A stretch of DNA of 64,000 bases from Flammeovirgaceae bacterium 311 (GCA_000597885.1 CP004371.1:3302501-3366500); one strand, 5' to 3'. Positions 35,079 to 44,830 are shown, counted from the first letter of the stretch. The notes: generated from the sequence alone by a model not told the origin. Numbers and translations: made by a program.

Positions 35079-35160
35079 GTATTGAGTATCAGGTAACGGG
35101 TATTAAAACAGGAAATCTAAGAATAAGTAAGAGAAAGTCTCAATACTCTTAACCCAATAC
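35079..35160. repeat. Imperfect inverted repeat between the surA-like and moxR genes
   Basis: GTATTGAG (35079-35086) pairs with CTCAATAC (35139-35146), and GGGTATT (35098) partly mirrors AACCCAATAC near 35151. It occupies most of the 94-bp gap. Similar GTAGTGAGTA-type sequence occurs in other gaps of this window. Confidence 0.35.
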
Positions 35161-36509
35161 TAATTTGCTATGTTACAATAGTCGTATTCAGGATCGATAT
35201 CAATAAATACCTCTCCAACAGCATCATTAAACCAGCGCGCAATAATCTTGTTTTTCTTCTCGTTTAGGGCAGCTGCCTGTATTTTCTGGTAATCGTCTTT
35301 CAGGTTTGCCTCATGCGGACCAACCTTAGACTTGTAGTAGACAATGCGCACGGCTGCTTTACCATCTGCTGTACGGTAAGGGATTGGTTTAGTGATGTTA
35401 CCTACTTTCATGGTATCAATCACAAAATACAGCGATGGATCAATATCTTCCACAGAAGTAGTTTGCGAACCATCGGCATCTACAAAATATCCGCCGCTGG
35501 ATTGTGTTGCTTTATCTTCTGAATATTCTTTAGCTGCTTTGGAAAAGCTTATTTTCCCGCTCTGGATAACATTGCGCAAGCTATCCAGGTACTGCTCGGC
35601 CAGCCTAATATCTGTTTCACTCGAGTTAGGCTTCATTAAAATATGGCGGCTGTTGTAAGTGTTACCCCTGCGCTCAATCAGCTGAATAATATGGAAACCA
35701 AATTCTGTTTCTACCGGCTGCGAAATCTCGCCCGGCCTCATGCGCAGTGCGGTAGCCTCAAACTGAGGAGCAAGCTCACCGCGCTTCCAAAAGCCAAGTT
35801 CGCCGCCAGTGGCTGCAGAACCGGGGTCTTCAGAAAACTCCCTGGCCATTTCCGCAAAGGTAACTTCGTTGCTCAGAATCCGCTCCCGGATATCCTGCAG
35901 TTGCTTACTCACCTTTGCCTTTTGCTCTTTGCTGATTACAGGCAATTTAACAATGTGGCCTACCGTAACCTCTGTTGAAAAGTATGGTAAGCTGTCGGCT
36001 GGGATACGGTTAAAAAACCGGCGAACTTCTGCAGGGGTTACACTTACATCTTTGGTAATATGCTCCTGCATACGCGAAACAAGCAGCTGCTCTTTCATAC
36101 GGCCGCGCAGCTCTGCCTTAAACTGGCTTAGGGGCTTGTTATAGTACTTCTCAATTTCTTCCTCGCCACCCAATTGCTGCACCATATATTGCATACGGCG
36201 CTCCAGCTCGCGATTCACCTCGGCATCGGTAACCGTAATAGAGTCGATTTCGGCTTTGGCCAGCATAAGTTTATTTTGCACCAGGTTGCGCAAAACCTCA
36301 CACTTTGTTACCGTGCCAAACTGCCCCTGCGACTGCAGGTCGAGGTAAGTCAGGTCCAGTTCAGATCTCAGAGCAATGTAGTTATCTACCTTTGCCACAA
36401 TTTTATCTACTACCTGCCGGTTTGCCTGTGGGGCCGCAGACTGCGCAGCGGCAGCCAGGGAGCTTAGGCAAAGAACAGCCAGGAGCAGGGCTTTACAGCT
36501 ATTTTTCAT
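35160..36509 (-). CDS. SurA-like periplasmic peptidylprolyl isomerase
   Basis: This encodes 449 residues. It has a signal peptide (MKNSCKALLLAVLCLSSLAAAAQ), a SurA N-terminal helical domain (about 30-150), then two parvulin/PpiC domains with AREFSEDPGSAATGGELGFW and AAKEYSEDKATQSSGGYF. It is expected to chaperone unfolded outer-membrane proteins. The start at 36509 lies after several in-frame Met codons and is the one that directly precedes the signal peptide. It overlaps the upstream lipoprotein gene by 11 nt. It is the last of three co-oriented SurA/PpiC-type genes. Confidence 0.93.
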   Translation of the reverse strand: MKNSCKALLLAVLCLSSLAAAAQSAAPQANRQVVDKIVAKVDNYIALRSELDLTYLDLQSQGQFGTVTKCEVLRNLVQNKLMLAKAEIDSITVTDAEVNRELERRMQYMVQQLGGEEEIEKYYNKPLSQFKAELRGRMKEQLLVSRMQEHITKDVSVTPAEVRRFFNRIPADSLPYFSTEVTVGHIVKLPVISKEQKAKVSKQLQDIRERILSNEVTFAEMAREFSEDPGSAATGGELGFWKRGELAPQFEATALRMRPGEISQPVETEFGFHIIQLIERRGNTYNSRHILMKPNSSETDIRLAEQYLDSLRNVIQSGKISFSKAAKEYSEDKATQSSGGYFVDADGSQTTSVEDIDPSLYFVIDTMKVGNITKPIPYRTADGKAAVRIVYYKSKVGPHEANLKDDYQKIQAAALNEKKNKIIARWFNDAVGEVFIDIDPEYDYCNIAN

Positions 36510-37374
36510 ATACCTCGAAAGCATTGTTCTTACGTGCATTTTCATATATCTCTTCTTCCAGTCTGGCGGCCAGCTCGGTTTTTCGCCTGCTGACAATAAT
36601 AGTTTCTATCTGGTCCCGAACAAACTCTAACGGAGATATTTCGTCCGTTATTTTATAATCCTGGATTTTCAGGAAGTAAACGTTTTCCTCATCAGAGGTT
36701 TCGGCATACTTATTATTCTTTAACCACTGTACCTTGTTAGGAATTCCAGCCAGGGGTGTATTCATGATCAGTTCGTCAAAATTTACCCACACCCCGTCAT
36801 CAAGCATATAATCTGTTGCAAAGCGGTAAGCATAAGACTTTACCTTTTCCCTGTCGCCCGGCTTTTGCAGGGGCATGAACTCGCGCAAATTATTAATTTT
36901 AGGAGCATTTTTAGGCACTTTCACAAACAGACCCCGGATGATGTTCTGCTTTAGCTGAAAATTGTCTTTGTTGCTTTCATAATACTGCTGCACTTCTTCT
37001 TCAGAGACAGCCCTTTCCAGATGTTTGCTAACATACTGCTTTTCATACTCATAAACCATGAGTGAATAGCGGTAGTCCTGCACTTTACGTTCCAGTTCCT
37101 GCTGATCAAGCTCTATTTTTCTGGCTGCTTCAGATATTAACAGCTGCTTGCGTACCCAGCTACGAATATAACGATCGGCCATACGGCCGCTGTCTTCTGC
37201 ATTGATGCCTTTAGGCAGCAGTTCGCTAAGATCTCTGGCATACAGGTACTGGTCGTGCACCCGTGCCACAACCTGCTCTCCTCCGGCTGCGCTACCGGAC
37301 TTAGGGCGAAAGTAATCGCAACCTGCCACCAATAGCAACACCACAATAACAAAGTACTTATCTATTCTGCCCAA
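36499..37374 (-). CDS. PpiC/SurA-related lipoprotein lacking a clear isomerase domain
   Basis: This encodes 291 residues from a TTG start (no ATG precedes the signal peptide). The lipobox is VIVVLLLVAGC. The body is mostly alpha-helical (RYIRSWVRKQLLISEAARKI, VSEEEVQQYYESNKDNFQL) like the N-terminal chaperone part of SurA/PrsA, but the parvulin GG-LG signature is absent. The TTG lies 17 nt inside the end of the upstream PpiC gene, and its own 3' end overlaps surA by 11 nt, so the three are likely translationally coupled. Confidence 0.8.
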   Translation of the reverse strand: MGRIDKYFVIVVLLLVAGCDYFRPKSGSAAGGEQVVARVHDQYLYARDLSELLPKGINAEDSGRMADRYIRSWVRKQLLISEAARKIELDQQELERKVQDYRYSLMVYEYEKQYVSKHLERAVSEEEVQQYYESNKDNFQLKQNIIRGLFVKVPKNAPKINNLREFMPLQKPGDREKVKSYAYRFATDYMLDDGVWVNFDELIMNTPLAGIPNKVQWLKNNKYAETSDEENVYFLKIQDYKITDEISPLEFVRDQIETIIVSRRKTELAARLEEEIYENARKNNAFEVYEK

Positions 37375-39601
37375 CCTGATCCAACAGTTTTTGTAGCTCT
37401 TTCTTATTAACGCGCACCTCGTACTTTTCGCGCAGGCGTGCCACCCATTGTTGCTCCAGGTAGGTTTGATAATCAGAAACTGCCTGTCCGCGTACATCAG
37501 ACAACTGCTTGGGTCCTGCCGGAAGTACCTCATCTACCACCACCAGGTAGTGGCGCCCATCCTGCACCAACCTGTAGCGTCCTTTTTCCCATTTCACAGC
37601 ATCAACCACCGGGTGATCGGCACGCTCAAACGGCCCCTCGATTACCTGCAGGCTCAAGGGGTTCTGTGTACTGAAGATTTGCTCCAGTGCCGTGGGCGAT
37701 GTGCTTACCAGCCTTAACATAACAGGCTGCTTTGCTCCAATTTTTTTAATCTGGTAACGCTCTGTTGCCAGACCTGCACGTTGCAGCTGCTCGCTGAATA
37801 AATTGCCAATTTCCTGCGGCGCCTCTATCTGCAGCTGGTACTCCGGCCTGTACTGCATGGCCGACAGCATCTGCCCCAGCTCCTGCTGGCTTTTAGCGCT
37901 AAGCTTACCTTTTTCAGCAACTGGCTCGCCCAGTGCTTTATTGGAAATAGGATAAGGTGCCTGTCCAAGCATTGCTTCAGCTCTTTTCAATACCTCTTCA
38001 CTGGCGGCATTCAGTACCAAACCATTCACCCGCTCCTGCCACTGATAGTTGGCCTGGTTCTGCTGAAAAAACTGCTGCAGGCCTGTGGTATCCTCTATGG
38101 CTTTTGCCCATACATTATCCTCCATCAGCTGAAACAGCAAAATACCATCATGATACTCCTGCACCAGCATACGGTAATCTTCGTATTTCTCATCCAGGTG
38201 CGCTTCTTCATAGTCAATGAGCTGCTCTTTTTGCCAGTCCTGGTACAGGCGTTCCAGCAGGCTTTGCGGGGCAACTGCCTGGGGCGGGTAAGACAGATCT
38301 TTTACCCACTCCACAAAGCTGCTTACGGTATAGGTACTATCGGCAATAGAAAACAAGGTCTGACTGGCCAATGTGGCAGGCTGGTAATTCCAGCGGCCGG
38401 CAATCAGGCTCGAATCTGCCTTTTGGTAAAGATTTTGGAGTACTGATTTATTTTCTGTAAACCTGTTTTCTTTTTTCAAACGTGTTATCAGCGCTTCTTC
38501 CTGCAGCTGGGAGCGGCTATCGCGGCTTACGCGGGCCTCCAGCTCTGCCTGCAGTTCTTCGAAAGGAGGCAGCGACTCCCGATCCAGCAGCTTAATAATA
38601 TGCCATCCATAAGGTGTTTTAACAGGCTGAGAAATATTGCCTTTCTCTTTAAGTGCAAATGCCGATTTTTCAAATTCAGGGATCATCTGGCCGGTACCAA
38701 AGGGGGGCAGCTCGCCTGCTTTAGAGGCTGTTGCTTTATCTTCGGAGAACTGCCGCACCAGCGCCTCCCATGACTCGCCCTGGCTAAGCTGCTGGTACAG
38801 GGCATCAACGCGCGCCTTTGCTGCTGTTAACTCTTCCTCCGACATATCGGCATGGGTGCGGATCATTAAATGTGCCACCCTGGCTTTTCCCTGAGAAGGA
38901 CGCTTGTCGTTCACCTTAATAACATGATAACCAAAACGGGTACGAACCGGTGCCGAAACAGCACCAACGGGGGTAGTATAGGCAGCATTTTCAAAGGGAT
39001 ACACCATTTGCAGGGCTGTAAAGTAGCCCAGGTTGCCCCGGTTACTCTGTGCGGAAGGATCGTCGGAAAAGCGGCGGGCCAGATCGCCAAAATCGGCACC
39101 TGCCTGTGCTTTTTGCCTGATCTCTACAGCTTTTTGCCAGGCTGCGAGGGTATCTGCCGGAGAGGCACCCTCCTGCACCGCCAGCAATATATGTGAGGCA
39201 TTCACCTCGGTACCCATCCTGTCATAAGCCTCCTGTACCAGCTGTTCGGTAACGCTGTGCTCAGTAAGGTAGGGCCGGGCAAGCTGCTTTTTATAGGTAG
39301 ATAGTTCTTCCTGAAAAGATTCCTGCTGGTGCAGCCCCATTTCCCTGGCTTCGCGTACCTTCAGCTTAAAATTAACGTAAAGATCCAGGTACTCGCGCAG
39401 GTCGGCATCTGCAGTAGTTGCAGTATCCCTGCCTATGCTATTTTTATTGTACACATACAGAAACTCCTGTTCGCTCACCGGATCGCCGGCTATGGAGAAA
39501 ATAGTATTTTGGGAAGGGGTGTTGCCAGCACTATTGTTTTGCTGTGACTTGCAGCCAAACAGCAGCAAACCACACAGGGCCGGCATATAAATTTTCTTCA
39601 T
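37358..39601 (-). CDS. Large two-parvulin-domain lipoprotein (PpiC/SurA type)
   Basis: This encodes 747 residues. The lipobox is MPALCGLLLFGC, after MKKIY. A helical N-terminal domain is followed by two PpiC domains with ARRFSDDPSAQSNRGNLGYF and VRQFSEDKATASKAGELPPF. The C-terminal about 330 residues lack a motif I recognise. It is probably an outer-membrane-anchored folding factor. The start at 39601 places the signal peptide first. It is preceded by the terminator of the anti-sigma operon. Confidence 0.9.
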   Translation of the reverse strand: MKKIYMPALCGLLLFGCKSQQNNSAGNTPSQNTIFSIAGDPVSEQEFLYVYNKNSIGRDTATTADADLREYLDLYVNFKLKVREAREMGLHQQESFQEELSTYKKQLARPYLTEHSVTEQLVQEAYDRMGTEVNASHILLAVQEGASPADTLAAWQKAVEIRQKAQAGADFGDLARRFSDDPSAQSNRGNLGYFTALQMVYPFENAAYTTPVGAVSAPVRTRFGYHVIKVNDKRPSQGKARVAHLMIRTHADMSEEELTAAKARVDALYQQLSQGESWEALVRQFSEDKATASKAGELPPFGTGQMIPEFEKSAFALKEKGNISQPVKTPYGWHIIKLLDRESLPPFEELQAELEARVSRDSRSQLQEEALITRLKKENRFTENKSVLQNLYQKADSSLIAGRWNYQPATLASQTLFSIADSTYTVSSFVEWVKDLSYPPQAVAPQSLLERLYQDWQKEQLIDYEEAHLDEKYEDYRMLVQEYHDGILLFQLMEDNVWAKAIEDTTGLQQFFQQNQANYQWQERVNGLVLNAASEEVLKRAEAMLGQAPYPISNKALGEPVAEKGKLSAKSQQELGQMLSAMQYRPEYQLQIEAPQEIGNLFSEQLQRAGLATERYQIKKIGAKQPVMLRLVSTSPTALEQIFSTQNPLSLQVIEGPFERADHPVVDAVKWEKGRYRLVQDGRHYLVVVDEVLPAGPKQLSDVRGQAVSDYQTYLEQQWVARLREKYEVRVNKKELQKLLDQVGQNR

Positions 39602-39682
39602 GTAGTTTAGCAGCCTATCACACTCAAAATCAACCGCAAGTTTAACGAAAAATTGCGTCAGAACCATATAGCCTTATAAATG

Positions 39683-39702
39683 AAAAAAGCCCGTAAACGG
39701 GC
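39683..39702 (-). terminator. Terminator after the anti-sigma kinase gene
   Basis: A short GCCCG / CGGGC stem with a 4-nt loop is followed by six T on the minus strand, 54 nt beyond the stop of the HATPase gene. Confidence 0.8.
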
Positions 39703-39755
39703 AAAGAAAATTCGTGCACTCAATATATGGTGCCAGAAGAAGCAGGAAAAGGTAA

Positions 39756-40187
39756 TCAGGCAGCTACCAGGGGTATTTTCTTTACCATCCGGCAAACATT
39801 TGTATGGTCTTTGGTTTTAAACTCCACATCATCCATGATGCGGCGCACTAACATTAGCCCTAAACCACCTTTGCGGCGGGTTTTAACCAGATCTTCCAGT
39901 TTAGGCTCACGGTAGTTGCTGAAGTCAAAGCCATGATCTTTCTGATCTATTACCTCAAAAACTATTGTATTCTTCCTTACTAATATATTAAGCACAATGC
40001 ATTCGTCCGACATTTTATCATCCATGTCGGCATGCACAATCAGGTTAGCACAGACTTCGTCTACTGCTAACACCAGCATATTTAAATCAATATCTGATAA
40101 AACGTATTGCCCCAATGTCTCATCAACAAAAGACCGTATGGTCTTCAGCTTTGATTTACAACATGGAACTTTTATACTATACTTCAT
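39756..40187 (-). CDS. Anti-sigma regulatory factor (RsbW/SpoIIAB-like serine kinase)
   Basis: This encodes 143 residues, a HATPase_c domain. The N-box DEVCANLIVHAD (Glu and Asn for Mg-ATP), the G1 box EVIDQKDHGFDF, and the lid/G2 box RKGGLGLMLVRRIMDDVEF are visible. Such kinases phosphorylate a STAS antagonist and bind a sigma factor. No sigma gene is adjacent. The start overlaps the STAS gene by 11 nt. With the PP2C gene it makes a classic partner-switching set. Confidence 0.9.
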   Translation of the reverse strand: MKYSIKVPCCKSKLKTIRSFVDETLGQYVLSDIDLNMLVLAVDEVCANLIVHADMDDKMSDECIVLNILVRKNTIVFEVIDQKDHGFDFSNYREPKLEDLVKTRRKGGLGLMLVRRIMDDVEFKTKDHTNVCRMVKKIPLVAA

Positions 40188-40524
40188 CGCTAACTCTCAT
40201 TAAAGCCTCCTCCCGGGTTTTGACAATAGTCAATAATTGGTCGAGGCCAAGAATCTCAAAAACTCCAGCGACACGCTCGCTTAGTCCAAACAACACAAAT
40301 TGGGAATCGCTTTTTTCAAAATCCTGTATATATGACATAAACACACCAAGTCCTGCAGAGGAGATATATTCCAGTTCGGTGCAGTCTATCAAAATCTTCT
40401 TCTGCCCCCTGGATAGCGCATCACTGATGGCTTTATCCAGGTAAATGGAAGAAGCAGCATCTACATCACCCTCAACTTTTATGATGTGTACATTTTGCTC
40501 TGATTCTTTTGTGATGTTTATCAT
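40177..40524 (-). CDS. STAS-domain anti-sigma factor antagonist (RsbV/SpoIIAA-like)
   Basis: This encodes 115 residues. The STAS core shows KVEGDVDAASSIYLDKAI, KILIDCTELEYISSAGLGVF and VLFGLSERVAGVFEILGLD. The phosphorylatable Ser is in YISSAGL. It is the expected substrate of the downstream kinase and of the PP2C phosphatase. A 28-bp perfect palindrome lies 52 nt upstream of its start and may be an operator. Confidence 0.93.
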   Translation of the reverse strand: MINITKESEQNVHIIKVEGDVDAASSIYLDKAISDALSRGQKKILIDCTELEYISSAGLGVFMSYIQDFEKSDSQFVLFGLSERVAGVFEILGLDQLLTIVKTREEALMRVSDEV

Positions 40525-40575
40525 CCTACAATACGCTTAAGGGGCTCTGATGTTACGACTTGTTAAATAAATATT

Positions 40576-40603
40576 AATTGTTATAATCGTAATTATAACA
40601 ATT
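40576..40603. promoter_or_regulatory. 28-bp AT-rich palindrome upstream of the STAS gene
   Basis: AATTGTTATAAT and ATTATAACAATT form a perfect 12-bp inverted repeat around CGTA. No T-run follows in either direction, so it looks like a protein-binding operator rather than a terminator. The 186-bp gap (40525-40710) otherwise shows only AT-rich sequence. Confidence 0.55.
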
Positions 40604-40710
40604 TCTTGTGAAAAAGTACTTGCTTTTGCTATTTCATCAGAATAACTATTCCACAATTACACTTTTTATACTATAAATCAACCTTTTAGCTATATGTCAT
40701 CTTTGCACAT

Positions 40711-42795
40711 TTAAATGAATTTAAGCACTAAGGTTGTAAAATCATCCTGTATGTCCTTTTTGCCTGCATGTAGATGAAGCTCTTCCATCAGCATACTGCA
40801 AACTTCTTCAACGCTATTGCTGCGCTGTTCTGCATGTTTTTTAAAGCTTTGGGCCAGACGTTCCTGTCCATACTCTTCTCCTGCTCCATTCCTGCATTCA
40901 ATAATGCCATCGGTGTACAGCAGGAGCGAATCACCTGGTTTATAACGAATTACCTGCTCCTGTATGTGTCCCTGGTAGGAATTATTTCGCAGCAATCCTA
41001 AACCCATGCCTTTGCCATTGTACACTTCTACCTGATTGTTTTCACTGCTGTAATACAGTACCGGACAATGCCCTGCCCGAACAAATGTAAAAGTCTTATC
41101 AGCGCAATTTAATATACCATAAACCAATGTTACAAAGGTAGTGCGGCCTAAACCACGGCTCAGGGCACTATTTGCCTGCATCAGAAAATCGCGACAGCTA
41201 AGGCCCAGTGGCACCAGGCTATGAAATACCCCTTTAAGCTGCGACATGGTAAAAGCCGCAGAAGTACCATGCCCCGACACATCTGCCACTACCAGTGCCA
41301 CCCGATCACTATCCAGCCTGAAAGCATCGTAGTAATCTCCGCCAACATCATCGGCAGATTCACTAAATACGTACAGCTGACAGTCTGTGTTACAGCAAAT
41401 TTGCCGGGGCAGCAGACTTTCCTTCACCCGGCGGGCAATGGCAAGCTCCTCCTGGTAACGCTCCAGCCTGATGGCTTCATCCAGTAACTGAAGGTTTTCT
41501 ATGGACAGGCAGGTTTGTTCAGCATACAGGCGGGCAATTCCTATGGCATCTTTATTAAAACCGCTTGGTACATTTTTCAGCAATGTGAGGTAACCGCTTA
41601 AACTTTCCTGTGCCCTGAGCGGAATAACCAGCGCCGATTTATAAAGAGGATGTTGTACCGAGGAAAGGTAGAAAGGTCTGCGGCGGCCTGGAATACGGCC
41701 TGCCGAAAGGCCATCCTTTACACGGCTGTTGGTGAAATTGCTGACCAGGGCAGTTACCGACAGGCTGGGCAGCTCTTCTGACTGAACAATTTTCTCGGTG
41801 CCCTGATGATGCTTCACCCATATCCACCCCCATTGGGCATCGGTAGCTTTTAAGGCATTTTGCAGCAATAACTGGTAAAGCTCCTCTTCGCTCTGTTTTT
41901 TTCTGAGGCTTTGCTGAAGTTGTTTTATGCCATTCAGGTCTTCGAGCTTTTTTTCGAAAACAGAAGAGGTTGGCAGGTTAAAGAAGATCACCAGTACCGA
42001 AAGTGCCGTGCAAAAAAGTGAAAAAGAGAGCAGCACCAGCAGCAGCATATTGTCTTCTGCATAATAGAGCAGCTGCGTATCTGATGAATAAAAATATAGA
42101 AACCAGGTGAAGAAAAGCAGGCAAAGCAGCTGCACAACCAAAAGGCCCAGGGCCTGCAGTTTTTGCCTGAAATCGAGGTAACCTACCCATTTGAGGTTTA
42201 CTGATAACAGCAATCCCAAGCCTGTAAGTGCAATAAATATAAGGTTATAAAAAAAGGAGTTGAACTGAATGTTAAAAATGCTCAGGATGGTGCTTGTTAC
42301 CAGGCCATATTCAAAGATGCGCCAGGAGACCACCAGCAGCCTGGTTTTTTCAAACATGATCAGCCGCTTAAATCCTATCAGCAGCGTACTCAGTACCATG
42401 CCTCCGGCCAGTATTTCCAGGGTATAAATTACGGTGGCCACCATGGGTGTGGAGAACAGCTGCACATTGTTGAACAACGCAATCAGCGCTTCCAGAATTA
42501 GTATGCCAAGAATACCGGCTCCTGTAAAGGTGCAAAGCTTAATGAGCAGTGGCAGAAAAGACGGCCGGTCTACAGCTTTGATATGGATGCGGCTGTAGAA
42601 CACCATGGCAATCAGCACCAGGCTGAGCACTAAATGAGGAGCCCATACCCTTACCTCAGGAGTAATGATATCATTCCTGAGGCTTATAATGATTACAAGA
42701 TTGACAAGCAGTAGCACAATCCAGTTCAGGTGGTGCGAACCCAGACTTCTGATATCAGGAATACTGCTGCTTAGGGGCTTCAAGAAATTGTTCAT
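40711..42795 (-). CDS. Membrane PP2C/SpoIIE-type phosphatase with GAF domain
   Basis: This encodes 694 residues. The N-terminal half has about eight or nine membrane helices, then a short coiled coil (about 275-300), a GAF domain (about 300-440) and a C-terminal PP2C-like phosphatase (about 460-694). Metal-binding motifs are VGGDYYDAF, VVADVSGHGTSAAF and LLYTDGIIECRN. It should dephosphorylate the STAS antagonist in response to a membrane or ligand signal. It lies 187 nt upstream of the STAS gene and just after the guaB terminator. Confidence 0.92.
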   Translation of the reverse strand: MNNFLKPLSSSIPDIRSLGSHHLNWIVLLLVNLVIIISLRNDIITPEVRVWAPHLVLSLVLIAMVFYSRIHIKAVDRPSFLPLLIKLCTFTGAGILGILILEALIALFNNVQLFSTPMVATVIYTLEILAGGMVLSTLLIGFKRLIMFEKTRLLVVSWRIFEYGLVTSTILSIFNIQFNSFFYNLIFIALTGLGLLLSVNLKWVGYLDFRQKLQALGLLVVQLLCLLFFTWFLYFYSSDTQLLYYAEDNMLLLVLLSFSLFCTALSVLVIFFNLPTSSVFEKKLEDLNGIKQLQQSLRKKQSEEELYQLLLQNALKATDAQWGWIWVKHHQGTEKIVQSEELPSLSVTALVSNFTNSRVKDGLSAGRIPGRRRPFYLSSVQHPLYKSALVIPLRAQESLSGYLTLLKNVPSGFNKDAIGIARLYAEQTCLSIENLQLLDEAIRLERYQEELAIARRVKESLLPRQICCNTDCQLYVFSESADDVGGDYYDAFRLDSDRVALVVADVSGHGTSAAFTMSQLKGVFHSLVPLGLSCRDFLMQANSALSRGLGRTTFVTLVYGILNCADKTFTFVRAGHCPVLYYSSENNQVEVYNGKGMGLGLLRNNSYQGHIQEQVIRYKPGDSLLLYTDGIIECRNGAGEEYGQERLAQSFKKHAEQRSNSVEEVCSMLMEELHLHAGKKDIQDDFTTLVLKFI

Positions 42796-42806
42796 CGGCC
42801 AACAAC

Positions 42807-42837
42807 AAAAAGGCTGATATTCTGCATCAGCCTTTTT
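42807..42837 (-). terminator. Terminator after guaB
   Basis: A 12-bp stem (AAAAAGGCTGAT / ATCAGCCTTTTT) with a 7-nt loop lies 58 nt past the guaB stop and only 12 nt before the PP2C start codon. Confidence 0.88.
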
Positions 42838-42894
42838 AATATGCTAACCCCTACGGGAATGCCTCTAAAATGTTATTGTATCGTTGTGTTTTTT

Positions 42895-44367
42895 TTAACG
42901 GGTGGTGTAATTAGGTGCTTCGCGGGTAACCGTTACATCATGCGGGTGGCTCTCGCGCATACCTGCGGCCGTAATTTTCACAAAGCGAGCTTTTTGCAGC
43001 GCTTCTATGGTAGGCGCTCCGCAATAACCCATACCTGCCCGCAAACCTCCTACCAGCTGATAGAGTACCTCTGCCACTTTACCTTTAAAAGGCACCCGCC
43101 CAACAATACCTTCCGGCACCAGCTTTTTTATATCATCTTCGGCATCCTGGAAATAACGGTCTTTAGAACCATCTTCCATGGCTTCCAGCGAGCCCATGCC
43201 TCGGTAGCTTTTAAACTTGCGGCCCTCGTAAATGATTACTTCCCCGGGAGCTTCCTCGGTACCTGCCAGCAGAGAACCTATCATAACGCTGTGTGCTCCA
43301 CCAGCCAGTGCCTTTACCACATCGCCGCTAAAACGAATACCGCCATCGGCAATAATGATAGCACCTGTACCTTTTGCTGCTTTTGCCCCTTCGTAAACGG
43401 CCGAGAGCTGCGGCATCCCTACGCCGGCAATCACGCGGGTGGTGCAGATGGAGCCAGGGCCTACGCCTACTTTTACAGCATCGGCGCCGGCTTCAATCAG
43501 GGCTTTGGTACCCTCTGCCGTTGCCACATTGCCTACAATAAGCTCCAGCTCAGGAAACTGCTGCTTTACCCTTTTGCAGGCATCGATCACCCCTTTGGAG
43601 TGGCCGTGGGCGGTATCAATACTGATTACATCCACGCCTGCCTCCTTCAGCAGCTTGATGCGGTCGTGCATATCGGGTGTTACGCCCACGGCAGCACCTA
43701 CACGCAGGCGGCCAAATTCGTCTTTACAGGCATTGGGCCTGTCCTTGTTTTTCAGAATGTCTTTGTAGGTGATCAGGCCGGTTAGCTTGCCTTCTTTATC
43801 AATAATAGGCAGTTTTTCAATCTTGTGCTGCTGCAGAATATCTTCTGCCTTTTCCAGCCCAATGTTGCTGTCGGCAGTAATAAGCTTTTCTTTGGTCATA
43901 ACCTCAGTAACCGGCACACGCATGTTTTTCTGAAAACGCAGATCGCGGTTGGTAATAATGCCCACAAACTTACGGTCTCCGTCTATTACAGGAATGCCAC
44001 CAATGTTATGATCGCGCATCAGGCGTACCGCATCACCCACCATAGCATTCACATGGAGAGTAACCGGATCGAGGATCATGCCGCTCTGGGAGCGTTTTAC
44101 CATGCGCACCTGATCTGCCTGCCGCTCGGCCTTCATGTTTTTGTGAATGAAACCCAAGCCACCCTCCAGTGCCATGGCAATGGCCAGGTCTGACTCGGTA
44201 ACGGTATCCATAGCCGCAGAAACAAGCGGAATATTGAGCCAGATGTTACGGGTTAGTTGTGTTCGGGTGCTGGTATCGCGCGGAAGTACTTCGGAGTACG
44301 CGGGGAGAAGCAGTACGTCATCGTACGTAAGTGCTTCAAAGATGAGTTTGTCGGTATCGCCGTTCAT
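42895..44367 (-). CDS. guaB: IMP dehydrogenase
   Basis: This enzyme oxidises IMP to XMP with NAD in guanine nucleotide synthesis, 490 residues. The TIM barrel carries [16 protein letters not shown] at the N-terminus, the catalytic Cys in [15 protein letters not shown], and the flap ending with [18 protein letters not shown]. Two CBS domains (about 95-220) are inserted. The start at 44367 ([10 protein letters not shown]) is the family start. A TTG three codons earlier is also in frame. An antisense frame of 314 codons (42841-43785) is a shadow. Confidence 0.98.
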   Translation of the reverse strand: MNGDTDKLIFEALTYDDVLLLPAYSEVLPRDTSTRTQLTRNIWLNIPLVSAAMDTVTESDLAIAMALEGGLGFIHKNMKAERQADQVRMVKRSQSGMILDPVTLHVNAMVGDAVRLMRDHNIGGIPVIDGDRKFVGIITNRDLRFQKNMRVPVTEVMTKEKLITADSNIGLEKAEDILQQHKIEKLPIIDKEGKLTGLITYKDILKNKDRPNACKDEFGRLRVGAAVGVTPDMHDRIKLLKEAGVDVISIDTAHGHSKGVIDACKRVKQQFPELELIVGNVATAEGTKALIEAGADAVKVGVGPGSICTTRVIAGVGMPQLSAVYEGAKAAKGTGAIIIADGGIRFSGDVVKALAGGAHSVMIGSLLAGTEEAPGEVIIYEGRKFKSYRGMGSLEAMEDGSKDRYFQDAEDDIKKLVPEGIVGRVPFKGKVAEVLYQLVGGLRAGMGYCGAPTIEALQKARFVKITAAGMRESHPHDVTVTREAPNYTTR

Positions 44368-44497
44368 AGCAAACAAAGCCTTTCTTTATTTGCCGGTTAA
44401 AATTACAACCCGCACCGGCTGCTTTGCAACAAATGGATTGGATTTATTTTAGTTGTTGCTGCTTCGTTACTAAAGAAACGAATATCGCTGCCCCGGC

Positions 44498-44830
44498 TTA
44501 GTACCTTGGTAACTGCGGTTCCACGTCATCTGCCCAGGCATCAATACCGCCTGTAAGGTTGTAAAGCTCTGTAAAACCCTGCTGTTCCAGGTATTGAATT
44601 GCATACTGACTGCGAATGCCATGATGGCAGTAAACGGCAATGGGTTTATTGTTTGGTATTTTTTGCTCATAGGCAGGTAAACTGCTGAGGGGTGCCAGTA
44701 AGGTTTTTGCCTGATGGCTTAGGTTACAGACCTGGTACTCCTCCGGCTCCCGCACATCTAATAGAAACCAGTCTTCGCCTTTTTGCAGGCGCTGCTGTAA
44801 ATCTTTTGGGTTTAAGTGATTCATATTCAT
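44498..44830 (-). CDS. Rhodanese-like protein
   Basis: This encodes 110 residues, a single rhodanese domain. FLLDVREPEEYQVCN is the CH2-like strand and AVYCHHGIRSQYAIQYL is the active loop with the persulfide Cys (CHHGIRS). It may carry sulfur or detoxify cyanide. The partner is unknown. The ATG at 44830 fits the domain boundary. An in-frame ATG at 44911 would add a 27-residue unconserved extension. It is co-directional with guaB, 130 nt away. Confidence 0.9.
   Translation of the reverse strand: MNMNHLNPKDLQQRLQKGEDWFLLDVREPEEYQVCNLSHQAKTLLAPLSSLPAYEQKIPNNKPIAVYCHHGIRSQYAIQYLEQQGFTELYNLTGGIDAWADDVEPQLPRY

Noticed and set aside
42841-43785. 314-codon open frame antisense to guaB
   Set aside because: It lies wholly within the strongly conserved guaB gene and its translation has no recognisable domain; it is a strand shadow.
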